Of a stretch of DNA of 64,000 nt, positions 12,138 to 23,121 are shown piece by piece (position 1 is the first letter of the stretch; every line of letters begins with the position of its first letter). The stretch covers positions 2,302,450-2,366,449 of the forward strand of contig CM042547.1 of assembly GCA_023630585.1 (NCBI GenBank), read 5' to 3'. The stretch is from Cranoglanis bouderius (taxonomy: Eukaryota; Chordata; Actinopteri; Siluriformes; Cranoglanididae). The notes beneath the pieces were generated by a model, which was not told where the DNA came from, made no database searches, and was given only the letters and a program-made list of their open reading frames with translations. A program made the position numbers and the translations under genes.

Positions 12138-12709
12138 TGATAGCTCTCCACCACTACTGTGTTTTTTTCATCTGTTCATTTTGCAACTCTCACATCACCA
12201 ACTATATTGATTATTCAGATCACCACCACTCATAATGATCCTGCATACCAACCACAGTACAATCTCCAATGCATCTTCTACTATGTAATCTCAGGACCTG
12301 CAATACCTTTGGCCAAAGGAGCTTCATTAACTCGTTCACCTCTAGCCAGGAGTTACTCATAGTCATTCAATTTCTTCAGTTTTAGTTGTTTGTTTTTTTT
12401 GCCTTTGTACATATGTACAGAACATCCACTGAGAATACAGGTGATCGAAACAGCAGCGGCAATAATAACAAATATTCTATTTCATCAACCTTACCACCCT
12501 GTACGATAGCCACTGTACAATTGAGTACAGTAACAACTCCCAATCCTGGTCCTGGAGACCAGGTGGAGATGTGGAGAGCATGTGGTTCTCAGGAAAGAAA
12601 TTGGGAAGCACTGCAATAAAGTTTAGTGCCACTGTATTTTACCAGCACGCCATCGTAGGTGTAATTTTTCAGACACTGTAATAGTCTGAACTGCCACTGA
12701 CCAATTCTG
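11861..12709. other. non-coding stretch with (GA)n array
   Basis: It holds a (GA)n tract at about 12079-12137. The rest shows no recognisable feature. Confidence 0.45.
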
Positions 12710-12991
12710 ACCTCAGGTTACTGTCTGTGTGGAGTTTTGGTGCATGTTCTCTCCGGGTCTGCATGGGTTTCCTCCGGGTTCTCTGTTTTCCTCCCAGCTC
12801 CCAATAACATGCCAGTAGGTGAACTGGCTATACTAAAATGTCCCTGTGAATGTTTGTGTGTGAATGCATATGCATGCTGCCTTGTGATGGACTGGTGTCC
12901 CATCCAGGGTGTACCCAGAGTTCCTGAGATAGGCTGTGGATCCACTACAAGCCTGACCAGAGCGAACCGGTTACTGAAGATGAATGAATGA
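12710..12991 (+). repeat. teleost dispersed repeat, family Q, plus orientation
   Basis: TCTGTGTGGAGTTTTGGTGC, then GGGTTTCCTCCGGGTTCTC, then GATGGACTGGTGTCCCATCC and the tail GGTTACTGAAGATGAATGAA form a known type of teleost dispersed repeat ending in a short ATGA array. Another copy lies just downstream in the opposite direction. Confidence 0.75.
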
Positions 12992-13300
12992 TTAAAACAC
13001 CAAATGACATAACTAAAAAAAAAAATCCAAATAATATCACACACACTGAATTAGACTGAGATAGGGACTGACTCACAGTCAACCACATGTTTATACTGTA
13101 TCTACTATGCATCATCACTAAAATGTTTAAACACATTTAAACAACCAAAGTGTATCAAACGTTCTTTACATCTAGAATATTTCCAATGGACTCTGTATTG
13201 ATGGAGTCAATATGAGCTGGTATAATAATATTGATGGTGTCTATATGAGAGGTCTGAATGTAAAATGCCACCACAATATAATCAGCTTTGAGACACGGAT

Positions 13301-13520
13301 CAGCGGTGAACCTGGAGGCTATTCTGGGAACACTGGGCATGGGAATACACACTGGATGAAATGCCAGTCCATCGCAGGGTACCATGCACGCACAGACGCA
13401 TTCATAAACTCATTCACACCTAGGAGCAAATGATCTAAATCAATCCACCTACTGGTGGGAGGATACTGGAGAACCCAGAGGAAACTCCACACTGAGAGTC
13501 CCATGGACCCTGGAGCTATG
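13301..13520 (-). repeat. teleost dispersed repeat, family Q, minus orientation
   Basis: The reverse complement of the family Q sequence (ATGCCAGTCCATCGCAGGGT; GAACCCAGAGGAAACTCCAC). With 12710-12991 it makes an inverted pair separated by about 310 bp of AT-rich DNA. Confidence 0.75.
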
Positions 13521-14624
13521 AGGAAGCAATGCTAAATGTATTACAGTTTACACTATTTTCTGGATTGGTTAAAATCCAAGAAAGTTGTAGTTGTACTACA
13601 AATCTCTCTCTGTCTGTCTCTATTTCACACACACACACACACACACATACAGTACATTAGCCTTATCTTAAACCTTCTATGTCTGTTTAATACCACACTC
13701 ACCTCAGAAAATTGTTCAGCACTGCCGGAAAAGCAAGAATCACAAGAGTCATTGTAATGTTGCCATTACTATTGATCCAGAGTAGCCTTAGGTTTGACTT
13801 CAACTAAATAAAAGTTAGCTATATTTTAATCTACTTTGCTTTTAATTACAGGAAGACAATAGGCAATGACATCTCCATGAGTATCTCCATGCCCTTTGAA
13901 AGACATACATGCAACCTTTTCTGTATAAAAGGTTAAAAAATGTATAAAAAATTGCAAATGGGTTTATTCAAGACAATTGAATGTTGATGTTTTTGTGCAT
14001 ATTTACAGTTGTTGTACATGCTCTATTTAACCCATCAACCAGTCGATTAAAAAGTGCTTTCTAAACTATTACTTAAATTCTTCAAAGCCAATTTAACTTT
14101 TGGTTGAATATGAGTGAATGGGGGCCATTTTCAAATTGTTTAGCTCTTCAGACTTCCTTCAAGGGGAATAGGTCAGGAACAGGACCAAGAGGGGCTTAAC
14201 TGCCTTGCAACGTTCACTCTAAAAATAGATGTTTGCGACAGCACCTTCCAATATTGGCAAGAGAAATTGTTGGTCCTGCTGTTGAACCACTGAGCCACTG
14301 TTGTTTCATAGCACATCCCCTAGGTTATCTCACTGGCAGTCAACAACATATCAGGTATGCTGATGAATAGCAGGCAGGGTTTGATGGATTGCATGCTTAC
14401 TAGTTATACCTGGCAGAATTTTCCATTAGTTACATAGAACAAATGGTTACCATTGTCATAAAAAGTGTAAAAATAAAATAAAATTAAATAAAATTAAATT
14501 CATTTAACAAAAAAATTAAATCAAGCGAGTCATTCAAAGTCCTTATGTTATTACTTGCTAAATGCAACTCTTTGGAAAGATTTCTTTTCAGCATTAAGCA
14601 ACAAAATGGTAGATCTGTACTTAC
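13521..14624. other. palladin intron sequence
   Basis: By the donor at 14619-14624 this is the start of a palladin intron (minus strand). It contains a short (CA)n near 13628-13647 and an (AAAATT)-rich stretch near 14470-14520. No exon was recognised. Confidence 0.5.
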
Positions 14625-15637
14625 CTGACCAATGGCTGGGGGTTCCCTATTACCCTGCATTCTAGAGTAATGGGACTCCCCTCCGCTACCTCTTGGCTCT
14701 TCAGCTTTTGGGTGAACCGAGGTGGAGCCATTGACCCATCCATACTGATCTCACCAACCTGATGCTCATTCCCATCTATTTCCGACTCCATCCCTGTCTT
14801 GCCTTCAAGAACAGCTCCTTGCTGCACCTCTGGAGAAAAGGATGCAGATGATGAAGAGGACCGAGCCTGCTGCATTGCCAATTTATGGCTCTTTGGGGAC
14901 AGGTAGCCGCTGTCAGGTGAGGAGGAGTCATCATCTTCCTGGTGATCAAAGCGGTTAGACCCTTTAAAAATAGAGGAGAGCTCCTCAATGAAGGTGGCAG
15001 CCCGGCTGCAGAACTCAGTGGTAGAAGCCGCTCGCTCATTGACCTCCAGACCTCCATGGGCCAAACGGGGACGCTCCTGCTTGTACACAGGCATGCTGGA
15101 CTTGTGGTAGGCTGGGGCTTCAGAGCCTGTACGGGCCTGAGTGGGTCTGTTGAGCTGAACGCTCTGACTGGATGTAACCTTGACAGATGTAGCTTCAACT
15201 GGATTTGATGATGCCATTGCAGCAGAATTCTCCAGTGTGGTGCCTTTGGTTTGCAAATGAAGAGGTCGATTCTCTGTTGCTGTTAAATGCTGAGGGGTGG
15301 AGTTTACGGGAGAGGGTGGGGAGTGGAGTGCTGGCTCATATTCTTTGGGTAAAGAGGCAGGAAGTGGCATATCAGAGACATCACAGGGATCACCTGCATC
15401 ACTCATGGCCTCCCGAGCCAGGTCCAGACTGCGGTTAATCTCATCCTGACTTAGGAAGGCAGAGAGTTCCAGAAAGTCCTCATCCCCTCCCTCGAACTCC
15501 GCCAGGTAAACTTTTCCATCTGAGGATGCCTCCAAAAACACGCCGCTATCCCCATCCTGAGACACACCCCCTGGAGGACAAGCTTCCTTTAGAAGCACTG
15601 AGCGGGGGAGTGTGTCATTCCAGCTCCCATCCTGCAT
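14625..15637 (-). CDS. palld: palladin, N-terminal coding exon (partial gene)
   Basis: Palladin is an actin-crosslinking scaffold of stress fibres, focal adhesions and Z-lines. The exon encodes 337 codons plus two bases. Residues 58-75 read LSAFLSQDEINRSLDLAR, a conserved palladin N-terminal block. Residues 216-225 (FIEELSSIFK) and 238-249 (SSSPDSGYLSPK) are further palladin blocks, and from residue 305 (PPRFTQKL) the first half of an I-set Ig domain begins, including its Cys (LECRV). The exon ends inside an Arg codon (AG|G) before a GTAAGT donor (14619-14624 on plus), the phase expected before the Trp of this Ig domain. I chose the ATG at 15637 because an AG acceptor with a T-rich tract lies just upstream (exon edge about 15639). 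The paralogue myopalladin shares FIEELSS and an MQD start, but the SPDSGYLSP, EVAEGS and LECRV matches favour palladin. No downstream exon was found in 1-14618. Confidence 0.8.
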
Positions 15638-15639
15638 CC

Positions 15640-16533
15640 TACAATGGACAACAACACACACGCACAAACCAATGTAAATGTATAAATTTGAACATTAAAA
15701 TAAATACATTTAATATTCTTATATGAGCTGGTCTCAGAGTGTCTAACAGACACTGTATACCAGCACTAAGAGTAAACACACTCTGAGACCATTCGTGGGC
15801 AGTTGTTGTACAGTGACTCAGACATTCCTTGGACAGAGCAGATGGGTATTAACTAAATATCTTTATGAGTCCAACAGTGAATCACTGGCATGCAACACTA
15901 TGCCTGATCATTCTCTCTTACCATCGTCCCATCACATGATCCATTACTTCATTTTCCTTATTTCTGTTTCCTTTAAATAATGAATGCATCACTGGTCGGC
16001 ACAATCCTTTCCAATCTATGGCATCTAAATACCATTTTGGACATGTGGGCAATTTGTGATCATCAAATACTGTATATTTCACAGTGAACAATTCTGTTAC
16101 ATTCCAAATCGATCATTTGTGCAAAAAAAAAAAAAAAAAAAAAAAAAAACCTCCATCCTACCTTTGGTGAAACATTAGTATGAAACTGAAGTCTCTGAGA
16201 GAACTTGTGTCATGTGTTCATATGTGTATGAACTTAGTTGTGTCTTGCTGTGCACAGCTGTCATAAATGGTGCACAGTTTCCAAAGTTTTTATGTTCAAA
16301 ATTCAAAGATGTGTTTATTTGATACTCAAGTGGCTTCCCAGTTACTGTCTGCCCTAAATATATAGCTCAGGGTCTGAGCAAGTGTCCTAAAACAATCACA
16401 CCGTTACTATAGTTGTATTTTAAGAGTAAGATACGGATCCTACAGCAGAATCCCACTGATCTGAACCTCTGATTCTAAGAAGTTTGATAAATACAAGACC
16501 AGGGGTTAATCGTGTGCGTGTGTGTGCGTGCGC

Positions 16534-16570
<37 letters not shown>

Positions 16571-17227
16571 GGGAGCGAATGTGATGGTGTGACATTCTCT
16601 CCGTCATGGCGACCTGGAGGCCAGCTGTTATTTTTAATCCCTGAGGGGTACGTTTCACAGCTTCAAACTCTGGCACTCCTACAGATAAAACAAACACACA
16701 CGCAACCACACTTTTTAAAGCCCTGATCCTATTATTTAAATGGAAATGTAAGCCTCTCTGTGGAATTACTTAATAATTCATAGTGGAATGCAAACACAGA
16801 TCAACAACACCTAATCAACGTGCTAAAAGCCCACACTGACAAATCACCTGGTGTTGTTCATTTTTCACTGAATATTTAAATAGTTCTAGCTTAATACACA
16901 CCCATCATTCATTTCTTATAAACTTGCAGCCGAACAAATTAAAACGTCTACTAATCACGTAAAGGATTAATCACGTATCAGTCGTTCAGTAGAATTACAG
17001 TTGAATATAATTCAGTATAATAACAAACCTAAAACCTGTACCTTGTTAGTATTTGACCTAAAAATTGGAAATATCCTTATTTTTTTACCTTCAAGTATTT
17101 TTCCACAAACTTCTGTCCCACTTTGTCTGAGTCCAGTTTTTCTGAGGTTAACGTCTATTAGTCAGGTAAAACAGAGGATTTTTTCCCCACTAGTGCATAT
17201 GTCTTGGGGGTTCGTTCTCTCTCTCTC

Positions 17228-17269
<42 letters not shown>

Positions 17270-17952
17270 GTTTTCTGTAGTCAAGCTTTTACAGTGAGCT
17301 GGTCAGCGTGCTGCGCAGTGGCTGAGGGTGGCCTGCCGTCCCACCTGTCCTGAGCTCTGACTGCTCAACCGGCGCCGCTATATTTGGCCCACTGGCTCAG
17401 GTTTCACAGCCAGAGAGAGGGAAAGGAAAAGATAGAGAGGAAGCAAGAGAGAGAGAGAGAGAGAGAGAGGTGGCTCCTTACCTCTAACATCACAGATATG
17501 CTGTCCCGTTCACAGACAGTAATGTGTTTTTCAGCCATAAACTCCTATGCACGCACATAAAAACACGTAATCACGTAGCTTTCCTATTTCTTTTAACCAT
17601 ATCTGTAAAAAAAAAAAAAAAAAAAAAACTGAATAAGTTGTAACGTTAAGGGGTTACACATATGTTCAATGATCCTTTTATTCCTCATTCGAGCAAGTGT
17701 TTATAGTTGTGATACCTCTCTAGTAGAACCAGCAGAACCTGAACGGACAAAGCATCGTGACTTTGTCATAGGTTTACAGTAATGTTGCGTTCTAAATTGA
17801 AAAAAAAAAAGGCTGAATATTTGCTTTTACAAATACCAATACGTTTAAACTAATGAAACAACTTGAAAATAAAATGGTAACATGTTTTGGGTCTAGTTAG
17901 TTAACGATATTGTTTAACTAACTAGTTCTGCGTCTATTATCACAATGCAGTA
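15640..17952. other. palladin upstream intron or 5' region
   Basis: It holds poly(A) 16124-16149, (GT)n 16512-16569, (CT)n 17218-17267, (GA)n 17445-17469 and a poly(A) near 17608-17628. The GC-rich unique patch 17280-17410 contains a CArG-like box. No coding exon was recognised; a palladin 5' exon could lie here. Confidence 0.4.
17378..17387. promoter_or_regulatory. CArG-like box upstream of palladin exon
   Basis: CTATATTTGG differs at one base from the SRF consensus CC(A/T)6GG. It sits in a locally GC-rich, non-repetitive stretch (about 17280-17410) 1.7 kb upstream of the palladin exon on its strand. Palladin is expressed in SRF-driven contractile cells, so an enhancer or alternative first exon here is plausible but unproven. 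Confidence 0.25.
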
Positions 17953-18259
17953 CATCATCCATCCATCCATTTTCTGTGCTGCTTATCATACACAGGGTTG
18001 CGGGAAGCCTGGAGCCTATCTCAGGGAATTCGGGGCACAAGGTGGAGGACACCATGGACAGGGTGCCAACCTAAAGCAGGGCACTCAGCCTAGAGCACAT
18101 GTCTTTGGACTGGCGGAGGAAACCAGAGTACCCGGAGGAAAACCCCAGAAGCACGGGGAGAACATGCGAACTCCGCGCACACAGGGCGGAGGCGTGATTT
18201 GACCCCCCCAAACCTCGAGGTGTGAGGCAAATGTGCTAACCACTAAGCCACCGTGCCCA
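17953..18259 (+). repeat. teleost dispersed repeat, family E, uninterrupted copy
   Basis: It begins with (CATC)n and reads TTTTCTGTGCTGCTTATCAT, then GGAGCCTATCTCAGGG, then a GGAGGAAACC block and ends TGCTAACCACTAAGCCACCG. It serves as the empty-site reference for the insertion at 22021-22681. Confidence 0.8.
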
Positions 18260-19660
18260 CAGTACAACACAATATATAAATTATCCAATGTGTTTTAACA
18301 TGATGTACAGTAAATCGAGCTGAAATAAAGTTCATAACTCCACTACATTTGGTCTCAGCTTTTACATTATTTCGTAATTATTGCGTAAGACGGAGCAGGA
18401 TCTTTCGATCCTTTTACGAATTAAACTACTCAATACAGAGTATCTTCCTTTCCTGTTTGCATCATGCTGTCATTTAGACAGAGATGACCGACCCTGATGT
18501 TCTGATCCATTTTAAATTTCTCCTAAAACTAGAACACTAAACAACATCTGAACTTCTAATACGAAGCTACAAATCAGTATTACAACAGTTAACTGCGTTA
18601 CAGAAATTATGTAGTAAAAACGGCACAAAGTTTTAAGAAATTACTTTGTAAATATGGAAATGTTAGCCACATTGCTATTCGCATTTACACCTAAGACGCC
18701 AAGACCATGACTGAGTTTCGTGTGTCTATTTCCATAAATATTATATAGCTGTAAAATAAACAGCGAATAAAACGTAGTGAGAGTTAAAACAGATATCCGT
18801 GTGGGCCAGTCGTAAACTCACACGCTGAATATAACATCGCACCAATGGCTCATTCACTAAATACTGATACAAGCCTGAAACAACACACTGCTACAAACAC
18901 AAAACATACAGTATATATATATATATCTAACTACCATATTTCCTTTTCTTATTTTCATGTTGTCTACTTAATCCCAATTCACCATTCTGGCATTCTGCTA
19001 CGCTCAGAGCCAGTGCTTCTTTCTCCAATTCGACTTTGTGCTGACTGACATTAAGCCAGTTTTTAAACTTAGAAGGGGAAATGGGAGCCTGTCTGCTGTT
19101 TAATGATGGCTGACTAGTTGCAGAGGTGCTTTACTGCGGTCTGTGTGAGTCTGAGAGAAGCGGCAAGACTCTATTTAAGGGCCCTTATCATATTCGCTGC
19201 TGAATGTCTGACAGCTCGGAGCTATTCCCGTTTCCCAACAATCCACTGATTACAGTTAAGCCATTCTGACTGGATACAGAGGAATGTCTACCATGAGAGG
19301 TTTATCACAGCATGACCATGATCACAGACTAACACTGCGCGTTGTTTGTGTCATGTCACAAACACTACTTGCAAAGGTTTCACGGGCCTCGTATTTATCA
19401 GGCGGGATACGAATTGGTTTATTCAAAAGTCATTAGTACGAGTGTTTACACAAGAAATTTGGAATTCATGAAAATCCTGTACACTCGAAAAAAACGTTCG
19501 TATCCTACTCGTGCTCCCGAGTGTGTCCAAATATACGCATAAGAAGACTAACTAATGTAATCCTCGTCTAAACTGACTTCAAATCATGTCATTTGTATGG
19601 ATTACTGCACTTTTATATCTGGATTACACTGTTGAGTTTAAACTGCTTATTTTTATTACG
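18260..19660. other. non-coding stretch
   Basis: Mostly AT-rich. Around 19075-19270 is a less AT-rich, non-repetitive block with a TATA/MEF2-like CTATTTAAG (about 19169-19177), possibly regulatory for palladin. Nothing else was recognised. Confidence 0.35.
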
Positions 19661-19731
19661 TTTACAGAGTTTAGCAGATGCCCTTATCCAGAGCGACTTA
19701 TGGAAGTGGTTTGGAGTCTCTACCAAAAATA

Positions 19732-21241
19732 CAGGTGCATCTCAATAAATTAGAATGTCGTGGAAAAGTCCATTTATTTCAGTAATTCAACTCAAATTGT
19801 GAAACTCGTGTATTAAATAAATTCAATGCACACAGACTGAAGTAGTTTAAGTCTTTGGTTCTTTTAATTGTGATGATTTTGGCTCACATTTAACAAAAAC
19901 CCACCAATTCACTATCTCAACAAATTAGAATATGGTGACATGCCAATCAGTTAATCAACTCAAAACACCTGCAAAGGTTTCCTGAGCCTTCAAAATGGTC
20001 TCTCAGTTTGGTTCACTAGGTAAATCACAAACATTCACTGCCAAATTAGCTGGCTGTTCACAGAGTGCTGTATCCAAGCATGTTAACAGAAAGTTGAGTG
20101 GAAGGAAAAAGTGTGGAAGAAAAAGATGCACAACCAACCGAGAGAACCGCAGCCTTATGAGGATTGTCAAGCAAAATCGATTCAAGAATTTGAGTGAACG
20201 TCACAAGCAATGGACTGAGGCTGGGGTCAAGGCATCAAGAGCCACCACACACAGACGTGTCAAGGAATTTGGCTACAGTTGTCGTATTCCTCTTGTTAAG
20301 CCACTCCTGAACCACAGACAACGTCAGAGACGTCTTACCTGGGCTAAGGAGAAGAAGAACTGGACTGTTGCCCAGTGGTCCAAAGTCCTCTTTTCAGATG
20401 GGAGCAAGTTTTGTATTTCATTTGGAAACCAAGGTCCTAGAGTCTGGAGGAAGGGTGGAGAAGCTCATAGCCCAAGTTGCTTGAAGTCCAGTGTTCAGTT
20501 TCCACAGTCTGTGATGATTTGGGGTGCAATGTCATCTGCTGGTGTTGGTCCATTGTGTTTTTTGAAAACCAAAGTCACTGCACCCGTTTACCAAGAAATT
20601 TTGGAGCAATTCATGCTTCCTTCTGCTGACCAGCTTTTTGAAGATGCTGATTTCATTTTCCAGCAGGATTTGGCACCTGCCCACACTGCCAAAAGCACCA
20701 AAAGTTGGTTAAATGACCATGGTGTTGGTGTGCTTGACTGGCCAGCAAACTCACCACACCTGAACCCCATAGAGAATCTATGGGGTATTGTCAAGAGGAA
20801 AATGAGAAACAAGAGACCAAAAAATGCAGATGAGCTGAAGGCCACTGTCAAAGAAACATGGGCTTCCATACCACCTCAGCAGTGCCACAAACTGATCACC
20901 TCCATGCCATGCTGAATTGAGGCAGTAATTAAAGCAAAAGGAGCCCCTACCAAGTATTGAGTACATGTACAGTAAATGAACATACTTTCCAGAAGGCCAA
21001 CAGTTCACTAAAAATGTTTTTTTTTATTGGTCTTATGAAGTATTCTAATTTGTTGAGATAGTGAATTGGTGGGTTTTTGTTAAATGTGAGCCAAAATCAT
21101 CACAATTAAAAGAACCAAAGACTTAAACTACTTCAGTCTGTGTGCACTGAATTTATTTAATACACGAGTTTCACAATTTGAGTTGAATTACTGAAATAAA
21201 TGAACTTTTCCACGACATTCTAATTTATTGAGATGCACCTG
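19732..21241 (+). mobile_element. Tc1-like transposon, complete and young
   Basis: A 1510-bp element flanked by TA (19730-19731 and 21242-21243). The terminal inverted repeats are about 201 bp long (19732-19932 and 21041-21241), beginning CAGGTGCATCTCAATAAATT. By eye they differ at only two positions. A repeated TCTCAA(C/T)AAATTAGAAT word at both edges of each arm gives an IR/DR layout. It encloses one open transposase gene. It landed a few bases after a family R fragment (19661-19705). Confidence 0.95.
19995..20915 (+). CDS. Tc1-like DD34E transposase, open frame
   Basis: A cut-and-paste transposase acting at TA sites. The 306-residue protein has an N-terminal helix-turn-helix (TAKLAGCSQSAVSKHVNRKL, residues 15-34), a basic stretch (GRKKCGRKRC) and a second DNA-binding half to about residue 110. 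The catalytic core has D135 (LFSDGSKF), D225 (FQQDLAPAHTAKS) and E260 (NPIENLWG) with 34 residues between the last two, so the DD34E triad is intact. No stop or frameshift interrupts it. It is somewhat shorter than the usual 340 residues, the shortfall being at the N-terminus, so the first helix may be missing or the start may differ. Confidence 0.93.
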   Translation: MVSQFGSLGKSQTFTAKLAGCSQSAVSKHVNRKLSGRKKCGRKRCTTNRENRSLMRIVKQNRFKNLSERHKQWTEAGVKASRATTHRRVKEFGYSCRIPLVKPLLNHRQRQRRLTWAKEKKNWTVAQWSKVLFSDGSKFCISFGNQGPRVWRKGGEAHSPSCLKSSVQFPQSVMIWGAMSSAGVGPLCFLKTKVTAPVYQEILEQFMLPSADQLFEDADFIFQQDLAPAHTAKSTKSWLNDHGVGVLDWPANSPHLNPIENLWGIVKRKMRNKRPKNADELKATVKETWASIPPQQCHKLITSMPC

Positions 21242-21243
21242 TA

Positions 21244-21671
21244 CAATCGAGAACCAGTCATTTTATATTATTGGCATTCATTAAAGAATATGAAAAATAA
21301 GGAAAGTGAGCCAAAACAAACCCATTAATTAAGACAAATAAAACAAATTCAGTTATGACAAAAGAAATGGCGCTGTATAAACGGAGGACGGGCCGGTCTG
21401 TCTGCGCCTAGCCGTAAGCTGTAAACAAATGCTTCAGCTGATGGAAGACGTAGTGCTCGCTTAGTATTATTATTATTATTATTATTAATATTATATATTT
21501 CAGCTTTTACTCTGATTGTTTGTTTTGTGCTCCCAGCTGTCTGTGCACTTGACCTTTTGTGGAGTTTTTTGGGCGTCACTAAATGCAAATGAGCTGTGTC
21601 GGGAACGTGCTTTGCGCTTTACGGGTGACCAACATACACATGCGAGTAAGAAGACAATCAGTATTTGATAA
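21244..21671. other. non-coding stretch
   Basis: Spacer with a short (ATT)n near 21466-21490. Nothing else was recognised. Confidence 0.4.
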
Positions 21672-22020
21672 TCCATCCTTCCATCCATCCATCCATCAAT
21701 TTTCTGTACCGCTTATCCTACACAGGGTCGTGGGGAAGCCTGGAGCCTATCCCAGGGAACTCGGGGCACAAGGTGTGGGACACCCTGGACCGAGGGCCAA
21801 CCCATTGCAGGGCACAATCGCACACACATTCACACAGTACAGACAATTTGAAAATACCAATCAGCCTACAATGCATGTCTTTGGACTGGGGGAGGAAACC
21901 GGAGTACCCGGAGGAAACCCCCAAAAGCACGGGGACAACACGCAAACTCCGCACACACAGTGTGGAGGCAGGATTTGAATCCACAATCCCAGAGGTGTGA
22001 GGCAAACATGCTAACCACTA
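21672..22020 (+). repeat. teleost dispersed repeat, family E, interrupted copy
   Basis: It matches 17953-18259 (GGAGCCTATCCCAGGGAACT; TTGGACTGGGGGAGGAAACC). It is broken at CTAACCACTA by the family D element; its last bases (TAAGCCTCCC) resume at 22682. Confidence 0.85.
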
Positions 22021-22681
22021 CAGTGGTGCTTGAAAGTTTGTGAACTCGTTAGAATTCTCTAAAGAGTTTCACCAATCCAGTGCCATGCGCACCGTTGTTG
22101 TTCAGTGTAATGTCTAAGCAACTAAAGGCCTTTCTCACATTGGCTAATGTTAATGTTCATGAATCCACCATCAGGAGAACACTGAACAACAACGGTGTGC
22201 ATGGCATTGGATTGGTGAAACTCTTTAGAGATGGTTTTGTAACCTTTTCCAGCCTGATGAGCATCAACAACTCTTCTTCTGAGGTCCTCGGAAATCTCCT
22301 TTGTTCGTGACATGATACACTTCCACAAATATGTGTTGTGAAGATCAGACTCTGATAGATCCCTGTTCTTTAAATAAAACAGGGCGCTCACTCACACCTG
22401 ACTGTCATCCCATTAACTGAAAACACCTGACTCTAATTTCACCTTCAAATTAACTGCTAATCCTAGAGGTTCACATACTTTTGCCACTCACAGATATGTA
22501 ACATTGGAACATTTTCCTCAATAAATAAATGACCAAGGATAATATTTTTTGTCTCATTTGTTTAACTGGGTTCTCTGTATTTACTTTTAGGACTTGTGTG
22601 AAAATCTGATGATGTTTTAGGTCATATTTATGCAGAAATATAGAAAATTTTAAAGGGTCCGCAAACTTTCAAGCCCCACTG
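22021..22681 (-). mobile_element. Tc1-like remnant, family D, internally inverted
   Basis: The ends are CAGTGGTGCTTGAAAGTTTG and its complement CAAACTTTCAAGCCCCACTG, with TA on both sides. The minus strand encodes the transposase start, while a piece of the second helix-turn-helix region is on the plus strand. The element also has a 53-bp foldback (22056-22108 with 22179-22231). At 661 bp it cannot encode a transposase. Confidence 0.9.
22122..22313 (-). pseudogene. Tc1-like transposase N-terminal fragment
   Basis: From ATG at 22313 (minus) it reads MSRTKEISEDLRRRVVDAHQ and GKGYKTISKEF, a Tc1 N-terminal helix-turn-helix, then loses similarity at the inversion point. On the plus strand between 22130 and 22206 the frame NVNVHESTIRRTLNNNGVHG is the next transposase segment in reverse orientation. 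Confidence 0.85.
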
Positions 22682-22691
22682 TAAGCCTCCC

Positions 22692-22820
22692 AAACTTTGA
22701 TAACTGCATTTTTAATTCGCTTTCTGTAAGATTTTCTTATTTATCAGACTGCTCTTTCATGTCATTTGTTGGCACTACTAACAGTGAGTTATCACAGCCG
22801 CTTTAACTCTTACATTCCTT

Positions 22821-22852
<32 letters not shown>

Positions 22853-23121
22853 GGTTACAGTGAGTATTAATTTTATTTCTGACTTTGCATGAACACTCTA
22901 ATGCAGGAAGTAGGAGCTTCCAGGTTGGAAAATTCAGAATTCTGTGAACGCAACATAAGTCTTATTTTTTAACATCGAGATTAGGTCTCTAACATGCTGT
23001 ATGTATGAGGGTTTGATGTTTGAATGAATTTTTTGTTTTGTTTTTTTTTTTTACTCCTTGAGCAGCCAACCAAGTCCAATGTTCACAAATCTCTGCACTC
23101 AGGATCTATAGTGGTCTGTAG
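22692..23121. other. non-coding stretch
   Basis: It contains poly(T) tracts at about 22818-22842 and 23039-23052. The piece 22905-22960 (GTTGGAAAATTCAGAATTCT) resembles 24075-24120, so it is probably an old dispersed repeat. Confidence 0.4.

Noticed and set aside
1..14618. Downstream palladin exons on the minus strand
   Set aside because: I looked for the second half of the Ig domain (Trp plus CEGKEL-type sequence) and found nothing convincing; a protein-to-genome alignment would decide.
15726..15790. Short inverted words (GTCTCAGAGTGT / ACACTCTGAGAC) upstream of the palladin exon
   Set aside because: A real 12-bp inverted pair, but single and without TA flanks or other copies in the window, so no element is called.
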